Shown: piece by piece, positions 1 to 8,197 of the stretch
How positions within the stretch are numbered: the stretch's first letter is position 1
Layout: every line of letters begins with the position of its first letter
Source of the DNA: Acidimicrobiia bacterium
GTDB lineage: Bacteria; Actinomycetota; Acidimicrobiia; IMCC26256; JAMXLJ01
Length of the DNA: 64,000 bases
Assembly (NCBI GenBank): GCA_035651955.1
Contig: DASRES010000001.1
Span: 62,001-126,000, forward strand
Direction: 5' to 3'
Notes under the pieces: model-generated
What the model was told of the DNA's origin: nothing
Databases searched by the model: none
What the model saw: only the letters and a program-made list of their open reading frames with translations
Program-made: the position numbers and the translations under genes

Positions 1-2
1 GC

Positions 3-386
3 GGCGAGTACGTCGGGATCGGGTGCGCCGCGCACGGCCACACGGCCGGGCGCCGGTGGTGGAACGTCCGGACTCCCGACCGCTACATCGACCTCGTCTC
101 CCGGGAGGAGTTGGTCGAGGCCGGCGGGGAGTTCCTGGATCCCGCCACGCGTGCCGACGAGGTGTTCGCGCTCGCGCTCCGCACCCGGTGCGGCGCGCCA
201 CTCCCGGTCGCTCATCGGGCGCGCGAGCGGGTTCACGCGCTCGCGGCCGACGGGCTGGTCGTCGTGGACGACGGGCGAATCCGGCTCACCACGCGGGGCC
301 GGCTCCTGGCCAGCGCGGTCACGGTGGATCTCCTCGCCGCCGGGGCGGCGGCCGCGCCCGGTGTCGCGACGGCTGGCACTCGGTAG
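3..386 (+). CDS. hemW: HemW-like radical SAM protein, C-terminal part (cut by left edge)
   Basis: The last ~127 residues of a HemW/HemN-type protein, read in frame from position 3. The segment GIGCAAHGH followed by RRWWN is the conserved motif of the C-terminal half of HemW, and a winged-helix-like end follows. The catalytic radical SAM cysteines lie outside the window. Family knowledge: HemW is a heme chaperone related to oxygen-independent coproporphyrinogen oxidase, and it commonly sits just before hrcA in actinobacteria, as here. Its TAG stop (384-386) forms the first three bases of the hrcA -10 hexamer. Confidence 0.88.
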   Translation, partial: GEYVGIGCAAHGHTAGRRWWNVRTPDRYIDLVSREELVEAGGEFLDPATRADEVFALALRTRCGAPLPVAHRARERVHALAADGLVVVDDGRIRLTTRGRLLASAVTVDLLAAGAAAAPGVATAGTR

Positions 387-399
387 AATCGAGTGCTAA
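373..399. promoter_or_regulatory. CIRCE operator for HrcA
   Basis: Left arm CTGGCACTC (373-381), a 9-nt spacer (382-390) and right arm GAGTGCTAA (391-399). The CIRCE consensus is TTAGCACTC-N9-GAGTGCTAA; the right arm is perfect and the left arm matches 7 of 9. The element covers the hrcA -10 hexamer and ends on the A of the ATG start, so HrcA should repress its own gene directly. Confidence 0.93.
384..389 (+). promoter_or_regulatory. hrcA -10 element TAGAAT, leaderless type
   Basis: TAGAAT fits TANNNT and ends 9 nt before ATG 399. Transcription would start at or next to the start codon. The hexamer lies wholly inside the CIRCE spacer. Confidence 0.7.
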
Positions 400-1406
400 T
401 GGACGAGCGGAAGGCCGCCATCCTCCGGGCGATCGTCGAGGAGTACATCGAGACCGCCCAGCCGGTCGGCTCGGGCACGATCGCGCGGTCCCGCGGCCTC
501 GGCGTGTCGAGCGCCACGGTCCGCAACGACATGACCGTCCTGGAGCGTGAGGGGTACCTGGTCCAGCCGCACACCTCGGCGGGCCGGATCCCGACCGACC
601 TCGGGTACCGGTTCTTCGTCGACCACTTCACGCGCCCCGGCCTGCCGGTCGGGCAGCGGCGGGCGGTCGCGGACTTCTTCACGCGTGCGCACCGCGCGCT
701 CGAGGACCTGCTCGACGAGACGAGCCACTTCCTCTCCGACATCACCGAGCACGCCGCCGTCGTCGTCGGACCGCAGCCCGAGACCGCGATCGTGCGGAGC
801 GTGCAGGTCGTCGCCTTGCAGCCGAGCGTCCTGGTCGGCGTCGCGGTCCTGTCGAACGGCAACGTCGAGAAGGCGATCGTCGAGCTCGACCCCGACATCT
901 CGCTCGACGAGGACGACGTCGCGCTGGTCACGGCGTCGGTCCGTGCGGTCATGGAGGGCGAGAAGCTCGGCGCGTCGACCGCCGTGACCCCGTCCGGCGA
1001 CGCCCGCATCGACCACGTCGCGACGAAGATGCGCGACGCGATCACCGCGCGCGCGAGCGAGGCGTTCGAGCCGCTGTACGTCGGCGGCGCGAGCCGCATC
1101 GCGGCCGAGCAGCGCGCGTTCACCACGCACGAGAGCGCGGCGCGCTTGCTCGAGCTCCTCGAGCACCAGGTCGTCGTGGTCTCGCTCGTGCGCAACGTGC
1201 TCGACAACGGCGTCACCGTCCGCATCGGTGCCGAGAACGACGTCGCCGAGCTTCGCGAGTGCTCGCTCGTCCTCGCGCCGTACACGATCGAGGGCGACGT
1301 CGCGGGTACCGTCGGAGTGCTCGGTCCGACACGCATGGACTACCAGCAGGCACTGGCCGCGGTCGCGGCCGTCTCCGAACAGCTCGGTCGCCTGCTCTCA
1401 GGATGA
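399..1406 (+). CDS. hrcA: Heat-inducible transcription repressor HrcA
   Basis: 335 residues, full length. An N-terminal winged helix (about residues 1-75, with GVSSATVRNDM as recognition region) is followed by a GAF-like dimerisation region and the HrcA C-terminal part. HrcA binds CIRCE and represses chaperone genes until heat shock. I chose ATG 399 because the -10 hexamer TAGAAT is 9 nt upstream; an in-frame GTG at 393 lies inside the CIRCE right arm. dnaJ follows after 14 nt, giving the usual hrcA-dnaJ-rsmE order. Confidence 0.96.
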   Translation: MDERKAAILRAIVEEYIETAQPVGSGTIARSRGLGVSSATVRNDMTVLEREGYLVQPHTSAGRIPTDLGYRFFVDHFTRPGLPVGQRRAVADFFTRAHRALEDLLDETSHFLSDITEHAAVVVGPQPETAIVRSVQVVALQPSVLVGVAVLSNGNVEKAIVELDPDISLDEDDVALVTASVRAVMEGEKLGASTAVTPSGDARIDHVATKMRDAITARASEAFEPLYVGGASRIAAEQRAFTTHESAARLLELLEHQVVVVSLVRNVLDNGVTVRIGAENDVAELRECSLVLAPYTIEGDVAGTVGVLGPTRMDYQQALAAVAAVSEQLGRLLSG

Positions 1407-1420
1407 CAGGGGCGTAGCCC

Positions 1421-2539
1421 GTGCCCGACTACTACGACGTGCTCGGTGTCGACCGCACCGCGACCGACGACGAGATCAAGCGCGCGTACCGTCGCCTCGC
1501 GCGCCAGCACCATCCCGACGCGAACCCGGGGGATCCCGAGGCCGAGGTGCGCTTCAAGGAGATCGCCGTCGCATACGAGACGTTGCGCGATCCCGAGCGC
1601 CGGCGCCGCTACGACATGTTCGGCGAGGCGGGCGTCGGCGCCGGACCCGGCGGCATGGGAGGCATGGGCCCCGAGGGGTTCGGCCTCAACGACCTCTTCG
1701 ACGCGTTCTTCGGCGGTGACGTCTTCGGCACCCGCCGCGGGCCGGCCGGTCCGGCACGCGCTCCGGACTTCGAGACGTGGGTCGACCTGACGCTCAGCGA
1801 CGCCGCCTTCGGCGCGACGCGCACGGTCGAGGTGCGGATGCCGGTCGCGTGCGACCGCTGTCAGGGTTCGGGCTGTGAGCCAGGTACGCACCCCGAGCGA
1901 TGCGACACGTGCGGCGGCACGGGCGAGCTCCGCCAGGTGCGGCGCTCGTTGCTCGGTCAGGTCGTCACCGCCGCGCCGTGCCACACGTGCGGCGGGACCG
2001 GTTCGCGCATCCCGTCGCCGTGTCACCAGTGCCGCGGGGACGGGCGCGTCGCCGGTGCGCGCGAGATCGAGGTGCAGGTGCCCGCCGGCATCCACGACGG
2101 TCAGCGCCTGCTGCTGCGCGGTCAAGGTCCGGCCGCGCCGCGCGGTGGCGTTCCCGGCGACCTGTACGTCGGCGTGCACGTCGAGCCGGACCCGCGCTTC
2201 GAGCGTCAGGGCGACGACCTGCTCCACGTCCGGCGCGTCCCGATGACGCAGGCCGCGCTCGGCGCGCAGCTCGTGATCGAGACGCTCGACGGCGACGAGG
2301 AGCTCGCCGTCCCGCCCGGCACGCAGACGGGTCGGGTCTTCCGGCTGAAGGGTCGGGGGATGCCGACGACGCACGGCAGCCGGCGCGGCGATCTCCTCGT
2401 CGAGGTGCGCGTCGAGGTCCCCGAGCGCCTGCGGCCCGAGGAGGCCGAGCTGCTGCGCCAGTTCGCCGCACTGCGCGGCGAGGAGGTCGCGGACGCGGAG
2501 CACGGCCTCTTCTCCCGGATCCGGTCCGCGTTCCAGTAG
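1421..2539 (+). CDS. dnaJ: Chaperone protein DnaJ
   Basis: 372 residues with all type I DnaJ parts: J-domain at 1-66 with HPD at 31-33, a Gly-rich linker with the [10 protein letters not shown] motif, a zinc region starting near Cys144 with four CxxCxGxG-type repeats ([32 protein letters not shown]), then the two beta-sandwich substrate domains. It delivers unfolded proteins to DnaK and stimulates its ATPase. The start is GTG 1421. It probably shares the hrcA transcript and hence the CIRCE control; dnaK and grpE are not in the window. Confidence 0.97.
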   Translation: MPDYYDVLGVDRTATDDEIKRAYRRLARQHHPDANPGDPEAEVRFKEIAVAYETLRDPERRRRYDMFGEAGVGAGPGGMGGMGPEGFGLNDLFDAFFGGDVFGTRRGPAGPARAPDFETWVDLTLSDAAFGATRTVEVRMPVACDRCQGSGCEPGTHPERCDTCGGTGELRQVRRSLLGQVVTAAPCHTCGGTGSRIPSPCHQCRGDGRVAGAREIEVQVPAGIHDGQRLLLRGQGPAAPRGGVPGDLYVGVHVEPDPRFERQGDDLLHVRRVPMTQAALGAQLVIETLDGDEELAVPPGTQTGRVFRLKGRGMPTTHGSRRGDLLVEVRVEVPERLRPEEAELLRQFAALRGEEVADAEHGLFSRIRSAFQ

Positions 2540-2544
2540 CGCGG

Positions 2545-3345
2545 GTGGCGCGCGTACCGCCCGCCTTCGCGGCTGACGACGGCGCGGCGGCGCACGTCTA
2601 CGTCGACGACCTCGCCGACAGCCTGACGGTCGCGGGCGACGACGGGCACCACCTGCAACGCGTCCGTCGCATCCGTACCGGCGAACGCGTCACCGCGGCG
2701 AACGGCACCGGTCGGTGGCGCCCGTACGACGTCACCGCGACGTCGCCCGGCCGAGTGACGTTGGCCGCGTGCGGCGACGAGCGCGAGGAGCCACCGCTGC
2801 TCCCGCCCCTCGCGGTCGCGTTCGGCGTGACGAAGGGCGCGAAGCCCGAGCAGGTCGTCGCGCAGCTCACCGAGCTCGGCGCCGACCGGATCGTCGCCGT
2901 CACGATGGCGCGCTCCGTCGTGCGCCGCGACGACGAGGCGAGCGCTCGCGCCCTCGAACGACTCCGCCGCGCCGCCCGCGAGGCCGGGATGCAGTGCCGG
3001 CGCGCCGTGCTCCCCGCGGTCGACCAGGCGGCTTCGCTCGGAGCGGTGGCGGGCCACCCGGGCCTCGTCGTCGCCGACCGCGGCGGGGTGCCGCTCGCCG
3101 ACCTCCCGGACCCACCCGCCGCGGGATGGCTGATCGTGGTCGGCCCCGAGGGCGGGTTCGACGACGCGGAGCGGCGCCTGACGGCCGGTGCGCCTCGTGT
3201 GGCCGTTGGGCCCCATGTGCTCCGTGCGGCCACGGCGGCGCCCGTCGTGTGCGGGTTGTTCACTTCGCGTCGCGATCGGGGTATGTTCTCGCGCGAATCA
3301 CAGTCGCGATCGCGCGCCGAGCGCGAGAACACCCCATTTCGTTGA
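2545..3345 (+). CDS. rsmE: 16S rRNA (uracil-1498-N3)-methyltransferase RsmE
   Basis: 266 residues from GTG 2545, five bases after the dnaJ stop. An N-terminal PUA-like domain (HHLQRVRR) precedes the SPOUT methyltransferase domain, whose SAM-binding knot carries VGPEGGF and GPHVLRAATA. Known function of the family: methylates U1498 of 16S rRNA in assembled 30S subunits. The last ~25 residues are an Arg/Ser-rich tail not expected in RsmE; the DNA under it is a large inverted repeat (3278-3335), so the tail may be a by-product of regulatory DNA for the next gene. Confidence 0.93.
   Translation: MARVPPAFAADDGAAAHVYVDDLADSLTVAGDDGHHLQRVRRIRTGERVTAANGTGRWRPYDVTATSPGRVTLAACGDEREEPPLLPPLAVAFGVTKGAKPEQVVAQLTELGADRIVAVTMARSVVRRDDEASARALERLRRAAREAGMQCRRAVLPAVDQAASLGAVAGHPGLVVADRGGVPLADLPDPPAAGWLIVVGPEGGFDDAERRLTAGAPRVAVGPHVLRAATAAPVVCGLFTSRRDRGMFSRESQSRSRAERENTPFR
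3278..3335. repeat. Long imperfect inverted repeat before the BldD-like gene
   Basis: Left arm 3278-3294 (GGGGTATGTTCTCGCGC) pairs with right arm 3321-3335 (GCGCGAGAACACCCC). Fifteen base pairs form with a 2-nt AT bulge, around a 26-nt loop that itself contains the palindrome CGCGATCGCG. It sits at the 3' end of rsmE, about 65-120 bp upstream of the BldD-like start. It could be an operator, or an RNA hairpin ending the heat-shock operon; there is no T-tract. Confidence 0.6.
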
Positions 3346-3351
3346 ACTCGC

Positions 3352-3360
3352 TGGTATCCT
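3352..3360 (+). promoter_or_regulatory. Extended -10 promoter for the BldD-like gene
   Basis: TGGTATCCT combines an extended TGn motif with a TANNNT hexamer (3355-3360). The predicted RNA start near 3367 leaves a leader of about 30 nt before ATG 3399. No good -35 is visible. Confidence 0.45.
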
Positions 3361-3398
3361 GCCTCCGGGCGGGTCCGGGCCATGGGGGCGGTCGAAAC

Positions 3399-3881
3399 AT
3401 GAGTGGAACTCGCGTCGGCGAACGGCTGCGGGCGATCCGACGACAGAAGGGCCTGTCGCTCCACGACGTCGAGGCGCGCTCCCAACAGGAGTTCAAGGCC
3501 TCGGTGCTCGGCGCGTACGAACGCGGTGAGCGCGCGATCTCGGTGCCGAGGCTCCTCCGTCTGGCCGAGATCTACGAGGTCCCCGGCGACCAGCTCCTGC
3601 CGCGCGAGCTCGAGATGGAGATCAACCTCACGGACGGTGGCTCCACCTCGATCGACAACGGGTTCACGATCGACCTCGTCGCGCTGCACGCGCTCGACGA
3701 CCCCGACGCCGCTGTCCTGTCGCGCTACGCCGCGACGATCCAGCTCCAACGCCAGGACTTCAACGGCCGGCTGCTGACGATCCGCAGCGACGACATCCGC
3801 GTGCTCGCCGCCGTGCTCGGCCGGCGCCCCGAGGAGCTCGGCACCCGGCTCGAGCAGCTCGGCCTGCGCGCGCGGGCCTGA
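3399..3881 (+). CDS. BldD-like transcriptional regulator with c-di-GMP-binding motif
   Basis: 160 residues. An XRE-type helix-turn-helix occupies about residues 8-62 (LRAIRRQKGLSLHDVE, YERGERAISVPRL). The C-terminal domain has RYAATIQLQ and then R118-Q-D120-(8 residues)-R129-S-D-D132. In Streptomyces BldD the c-di-GMP signature is RxD-x8-RxxD (R114, D116, R125, D128), so every ligand residue and the spacing are kept. BldD dimerises around a c-di-GMP tetramer and represses development genes. I infer a c-di-GMP-sensing repressor; its targets here are unknown. No c-di-GMP synthase or hydrolase is in the window. Confidence 0.87.
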   Translation: MSGTRVGERLRAIRRQKGLSLHDVEARSQQEFKASVLGAYERGERAISVPRLLRLAEIYEVPGDQLLPRELEMEINLTDGGSTSIDNGFTIDLVALHALDDPDAAVLSRYAATIQLQRQDFNGRLLTIRSDDIRVLAAVLGRRPEELGTRLEQLGLRARA

Positions 3882-3918
3882 GCGCGCGCGCCGGCGGCCG
3901 AGTGCCGCGCCACGGCTG

Positions 3919-4260
3919 ATGCCCGACTGCCTCTTCTGCTCGATCGCCGCGGGTGACATCCCGTCCGAGCGCGTGCTCGAGACCGACGACGTCGTCGCGT
4001 TCCGCGACGTCAACCCGCAGGCGCCTGTCCACGTCCTCGTCGTCCCGCGCCGGCACGTCGAGGACCTCCACTCGCTCGCGGCCGACGACCCGATCCTCGG
4101 CGAGCTCGTGCGCGCCGCGCAGCAGGTCGCGGAGCAGGCGGGGATCGCCGCGGGCGGCTACCGCGTCGTCGCGAACGTCGGGCCCGACGCCGGCATGAGC
4201 GTCCCGCACCTCCATCTCCACGTGCTCGGCGGCCGGCGGATGGCCTGGCCGCCCGGCTGA
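3919..4260 (+). CDS. HIT family nucleotide-binding protein
   Basis: 113 residues. It begins with CLFCSIAAGDIP, typical of bacterial HIT proteins, and ends with the histidine triad HLHLHVLGG. The family hydrolyses nucleoside phosphoramidates or dinucleotide-type substrates (HinT-like). It sits between the BldD-like gene and phoH, a placement common in actinobacteria. No clear promoter is visible in the 37 nt upstream. Confidence 0.93.
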   Translation: MPDCLFCSIAAGDIPSERVLETDDVVAFRDVNPQAPVHVLVVPRRHVEDLHSLAADDPILGELVRAAQQVAEQAGIAAGGYRVVANVGPDAGMSVPHLHLHVLGGRRMAWPPG

Positions 4261-4304
4261 CGAGCGTGCGTGCGACGGGCCTTCGGTCCGCTCGTGGCGA
4301 CCGC

Positions 4305-4310
4305 TACGCT
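4305..4310 (+). promoter_or_regulatory. phoH -10 element TACGCT, leaderless type
   Basis: TACGCT is separated by 9 nt from GTG 4320. This supports GTG 4320 as the start and a transcript with almost no leader. Confidence 0.5.
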
Positions 4311-4319
4311 GGTCCCGAC

Positions 4320-5282
4320 GTGTCCGCAACCCAGGTCAAGGTGCTCGTCCCGGGGAACCATCTCATGGTCGGTCTCCTCGGCCAGCGGGACGAGCTGCTC
4401 CGCCTGGTCGAGCGCGCGTTCCCGGTGTCGATCCACGTCCGCGGGAACGAGATCACCGTCACCGGCGATCAGGACGAGGCGGAACGCGTCGCGCAGCTGT
4501 TCGAGGAGATGGTCATGCTCCTCGAGCAGGGCCACCACCTGGACCGCGACGGGGTCGGCCGCAGCATCGAGATGCTGAAGGCCGACCAGCGGCCGACCGA
4601 GGTGATGGCGACCGAGGTGCTGCGCGGCCGGAAGTCGATCCGGCCGAAGACGGCGGGCCAGAAGCGCTTCGTCGACGCGGTGCGCGACAACACCGTGACG
4701 TTCGCGATCGGCCCCGCGGGCACCGGCAAGAGCTATCTCGCGGTCGCGCTCGCCGTGCAGGCGCTGCAGGGCAAGCAGGTGAACCGGATCATCCTCACGC
4801 GCCCCGCGGTCGAAGCGGGTGAGCGGCTCGGCTTCCTTCCCGGCGACGTGCTGGCGAAGGTCGATCCGTACCTCCGGCCGCTCTACGACGCGCTCTACGA
4901 CATGCTCGATCCCGAGGCCGTCGCGCGCCTGATGGAGCGCGGCGTGATCGAGGTCGCGCCGCTCGCGTACATGCGCGGCCGCACGCTCAACGACTCGTTC
5001 ATCATCCTCGACGAGGCGCAGAACACGACGCCCGAGCAGATGAAGATGTTCCTGACCCGACTCGGCTTCGGGTCGAAGGTCGTCGTCACCGGCGACGTGA
5101 CCCAGATCGACCTGCCCGACGGTCCGGATCGCAGCGGACTGCGCGAGCTCGAGCAGGTGCTGGACGGCATCCCCGGCCTCGTGTTCGTGCATCTCGGCTC
5201 GCGTGACGTCGTTCGCCACCGGATCGTGCAGGACATCGTCGACGCCTACGCGCGCACGGATCGCGGGCCGTCGAGGACATGA
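4320..5282 (+). CDS. phoH: PhoH-like P-loop ATPase
   Basis: 320 residues. An N-terminal KH-like part is followed by the PhoH ATPase domain, with Walker A GPAGTGKS and Walker [10 protein letters not shown], plus the conserved [12 protein letters not shown]. This is the YbeZ class, commonly paired with YbeY in rRNA maturation and ribosome quality control, and ybeY is the next gene. The GTG start is supported by the TACGCT hexamer 9 nt upstream. The stop codon TGA (5280-5282) is also the first three bases of an intergenic repeat. Confidence 0.94.
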   Translation: MSATQVKVLVPGNHLMVGLLGQRDELLRLVERAFPVSIHVRGNEITVTGDQDEAERVAQLFEEMVMLLEQGHHLDRDGVGRSIEMLKADQRPTEVMATEVLRGRKSIRPKTAGQKRFVDAVRDNTVTFAIGPAGTGKSYLAVALAVQALQGKQVNRIILTRPAVEAGERLGFLPGDVLAKVDPYLRPLYDALYDMLDPEAVARLMERGVIEVAPLAYMRGRTLNDSFIILDEAQNTTPEQMKMFLTRLGFGSKVVVTGDVTQIDLPDGPDRSGLRELEQVLDGIPGLVFVHLGSRDVVRHRIVQDIVDAYARTDRGPSRT

Positions 5283-5317
5283 GCGAGCGAGCCGAAGGGC
5301 GAGCGGAAGCGTGGCCA
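5280..5317. repeat. GAGCG-rich intergenic repeat, copy A
   Basis: Starts exactly at the phoH stop codon with TGAGCGAGCGAG and continues to GAGCGGAAGCGTGGCC. Copy B at 43239-43277 has nearly the same sequence and also starts at a stop codon. Farther on, CGGGTATCCCG (5342-5352) is shared with the era-ctaC gap (8340-8350). Confidence 0.6.
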
Positions 5318-5385
5318 CGGGAGCGGCGAGCGTGGGCGAGCCGGGTATCCCGCGCGAGCAGCGAGCGTGACCACGGGCGTTACCC

Positions 5386-5400
5386 GGCGCCAAAGGCGCC
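5386..5400 (+). promoter_or_regulatory. Small hairpin just before ybeY
   Basis: GGCGCC-AAA-GGCGCC ends 12 nt before ATG 5413. As RNA it forms a 6-bp GC stem with a three-base loop next to the ribosome binding region. Its role is not known. Confidence 0.3.
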
Positions 5401-5412
5401 AAGAGCGGATAC

Positions 5413-5925
5413 ATGAGCGTCGACGTCTTCGCGGCGGACGAGCAGCAGGACGTGCCCGTCGACGTCATGCGGTGGGTACGGCTCGCGCGCATGGTCCTCG
5501 ACGAGGAGCAGGTACCGGGCGGCGCGGAGCTGTCGCTCATCTTCGTGGACGAGCGCGCCATGGCCGACCTCAACGAGCGGTTCCTCGGGGGCACGGGCCC
5601 GACCGACGTCCTCGCGTTCCCGATGGACGACGACGTCGTGCCGCCCGGTCGCCAGCCCGACCAGGGCGGCCGGGGCCCGGGGTCGCCGAGCGAGCCCGGT
5701 GAGCCGCCCGCGATGATCGGCGACGTCGTCGTCTGCCCGACATACGCCCGCCGCGAGGCCGAGACCCGCCGGCGTTCGCTCGATGACGAGCTGGCGCTGC
5801 TCGTCGTGCACGGCGTGCTGCACTTGTTGAGCTACGACCACGCCGAGGAGCAGGAGTCCGAGGCGATGCAACGACGCGAGCGCGAGCTCCTCGAGCGGTT
5901 CCGCAGGCTCGAGCAGAGGGGCTGA
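5413..5925 (+). CDS. ybeY: Endoribonuclease YbeY (16S rRNA maturation)
   Basis: 170 residues. The zinc-binding HGVLHLLSYDH (H-x3-H-x5-H) is intact, and the N-terminal half has ADLNERFLGG and DVLAFPM of the UPF0054 family. A Gly/Pro-rich insertion (about residues 77-100) lies between the core strands, which is common in actinobacterial members. It acts in 16S rRNA 3'-end processing and 70S quality control with PhoH-like partners. About 130 bp separate it from phoH, filled by repeat A and a small hairpin. Confidence 0.95.
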   Translation: MSVDVFAADEQQDVPVDVMRWVRLARMVLDEEQVPGGAELSLIFVDERAMADLNERFLGGTGPTDVLAFPMDDDVVPPGRQPDQGGRGPGSPSEPGEPPAMIGDVVVCPTYARREAETRRRSLDDELALLVVHGVLHLLSYDHAEEQESEAMQRRERELLERFRRLEQRG

Positions 5926-5963
5926 CGCGTGCGGCGACCTCCACCGAGAGCATCGGGCGCGCG

Positions 5964-7298
5964 ATGAGCGGCGGCCAGTGGCTCATGCTCGTCGCGATCG
6001 TCGTCCTCTTCCTCGCGTCGATCGCGCTCGCGCTCTCGGAGACCGCGTTCACACGCATGAGCCGGATCCGCGCGCTCGCGCTCGAGGAGGAGGGCGTGAA
6101 GAACGCGGGGCGGCTCGCCGCGCTGCTCGAGTCGCCCGTGAGGACGCTCAACGCGGTCCTGCTCGTCGTGCTCGCGTGCCAGCTCGCGTCCGCGACGCTC
6201 ATCGGTGTGCTCGTCGAGGGGCTGCTGGGCGCGATCGGCGTCGCGGTCGGCACCGTCGTCGAGGTGGTGCTGTTCTTCGTCATCGGCGAGGTCGCACCGA
6301 AGACATACGCGATCCAGCACACCGAGCGCGCCGCGTTGCGCGTCACGCCGCTGCTGCACTTCCTCACGACGTTCCCGCCGTTGCGGCTCGTGTCTCGCGG
6401 CCTCATCGGGCTCGCCAACGTCGTGCTCCCGGGCCGCGGCCTGCGCGAAGGGCCGTTCGTCACGGAGGAGGAGATCCGCACGATGGCCGACGTCGCGGCC
6501 GAGGAGCAGTCGATCGAGAGCCAGGAGCGGCGGCTCATCCACTCGATCTTCGAGTTCGGCGACACGCTCGTGCGCGAGGTCATGACTCCACGCCCCGACA
6601 TGATCGGCGTGGAGGCCGACTGCACGGTCGTCGCGGCGATGCAGCAGGCGATCGAGCACGGCTTCTCGCGCCTGCCCGCATACGAGGACAGCACGGACAA
6701 CATCGTCGGGCTCGTCTATCTACGCGACCTCGTCACGCTCGAGCGGGCCGGGAAGGGCGGGCAACGCGTCCGCGACGCCGCGCGGCCAGCCGTGTTCGTT
6801 CCCGAGCAGAAGCGCGTCGCCGAGCTCCTGCGCGAGATGCAACAGGAGCACTTCCACATGGCGATCGTCGTCGACGAGTACGGCGGCACGGCGGGGCTCG
6901 TCACGATGGAGGACCTCCTCGAGGAGATCGTCGGCGAGATCGCCGACGAGTACGACCGCGCCGAGCCGCACCTCGAGCATCTCGCCGACGGGTCGTTGCG
7001 TGTCCCCGGCCGCACGCCGATCGACGACGTGAACGAGGAGCTCGACGTCGAGCTTCCCGACGACGAGTGGGACACCGTCGGCGGTCTCGTCTTCAACCTG
7101 CTCGGCCATGTTCCCGACGAGGGTGAGACGGTGCGCTTCGACGGTCTCGAGTTCCGCGCCGAGCGCCTGCAGGGCCACCGCATCGTGACCGTGCGCGTCC
7201 GCCGGCTGGAGCCGAGCGAGACCGCCGAGCACGGGCCGGACCGCGAGACACCCAACGCCGCGGAGCCCCCCGCGTCCAGCCCGACGCCGGGCACGTGA
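5964..7298 (+). CDS. HlyC/CorC (HCC) family membrane protein with CBS pair
   Basis: 444 residues. An N-terminal DUF21/CNNM transmembrane domain (about residues 1-190, four hydrophobic segments) is followed by a CBS pair (VMTPRPDM start; DEYGGTAGLVTMEDLLEEIVG in the second repeat) and a CorC/HlyC C-terminal domain. Homologues are implicated in Mg2+/Co2+ efflux or nucleotide-controlled ion transport. It overlaps era by 4 nt (GTGA), so translation is probably coupled. Gene order phoH-ybeY-CBS-era is the standard actinobacterial one. Confidence 0.92.
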   Translation: MSGGQWLMLVAIVVLFLASIALALSETAFTRMSRIRALALEEEGVKNAGRLAALLESPVRTLNAVLLVVLACQLASATLIGVLVEGLLGAIGVAVGTVVEVVLFFVIGEVAPKTYAIQHTERAALRVTPLLHFLTTFPPLRLVSRGLIGLANVVLPGRGLREGPFVTEEEIRTMADVAAEEQSIESQERRLIHSIFEFGDTLVREVMTPRPDMIGVEADCTVVAAMQQAIEHGFSRLPAYEDSTDNIVGLVYLRDLVTLERAGKGGQRVRDAARPAVFVPEQKRVAELLREMQQEHFHMAIVVDEYGGTAGLVTMEDLLEEIVGEIADEYDRAEPHLEHLADGSLRVPGRTPIDDVNEELDVELPDDEWDTVGGLVFNLLGHVPDEGETVRFDGLEFRAERLQGHRIVTVRVRRLEPSETAEHGPDRETPNAAEPPASSPTPGT

Positions 7299-8197
7299 CG
7301 GAGCGCCCCTTCCGCAGCGGGTTCGTCTCCCTCGTCGGCCGTCCGAACGTCGGCAAGTCGACGTTGCTGAACCGGCTCGTCGGCACGAAGGTGTCCATCG
7401 TGTCCGACCGGCCGCAGACGACGCGCACGCAGGTGCGCGGCGTACGCACGACGCCGACCTCGCAGATGGTGTTCCTGGACACCCCGGGCGTCCACAAGCC
7501 GCGCACGCTGCTCGGCGAGCGCGCGAACGAGCGATCACTGACCACGTTGGCGGAGGTCGACGTGGTGTGCTTCGTCGTCGACGCGTCCGCGCCGACGGGG
7601 CCCGGCGACCGCTTCGTCGCCTCGCGTCTCCGCGAAGTCGAGACGCCCGTCGTCCTCGTCGTCAACAAGGTCGACGTGGCGCCGCGTGCCGAGGTGGCGC
7701 GGCGGCTCGCCGGCGCGGGCGAGCTGGGCGAGTTCGCCGCGTACGTACCGGTCTCGGCGCGCACGGGCGACGGTGTCGACGCGCTCCTCGACGAGCTGGC
7801 CGAGCGCCTGCCGGAAGGACCGCGGTACTACCCCGACGGTGTGGTCACCGACCAGCCCGAGACGTTCCTCGTCGCCGAGATCGTTCGCGAGAAGCTGCTC
7901 GCGGTGGCACGCGACGAGCTGCCGCACTCGATCGCGGTGACCGCCGAGGTCCCGGACGACGCCGACGCCGCGGGCGACGCCGAGATCGCGCGCTTCCGGG
8001 TCGTCATCCGCGTGGAGCGTGACTCGCAGAAGGGGATCGTGATCGGACGGCGGGGGAGCGTCCTGCGGGACACCGGCACGCAGGCGCGGCTCGAGCTCGA
8101 GTCGCTGCTCGGCACGCGCGTGCACCTCGACACCGTCGTGCGCGTCGACCGCGATTGGCAGCGCCGTGCGCACGCGCTCGACCGCCTCGGCCTCTGA
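7295..8197 (+). CDS. era: GTPase Era
   Basis: 300 residues. G1 is GRPNVGKST, G3 DTPGVH, G4 NKVD, and a C-terminal KH domain carries GIVIGRRGS. Era binds the 3' end of 16S rRNA and assists 30S assembly. GTG 7295 overlaps the upstream stop codon. In most actinobacteria recO or a close neighbour follows; here a cytochrome oxidase operon intervenes. Confidence 0.97.
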   Translation: MTERPFRSGFVSLVGRPNVGKSTLLNRLVGTKVSIVSDRPQTTRTQVRGVRTTPTSQMVFLDTPGVHKPRTLLGERANERSLTTLAEVDVVCFVVDASAPTGPGDRFVASRLREVETPVVLVVNKVDVAPRAEVARRLAGAGELGEFAAYVPVSARTGDGVDALLDELAERLPEGPRYYPDGVVTDQPETFLVAEIVREKLLAVARDELPHSIAVTAEVPDDADAAGDAEIARFRVVIRVERDSQKGIVIGRRGSVLRDTGTQARLELESLLGTRVHLDTVVRVDRDWQRRAHALDRLGL

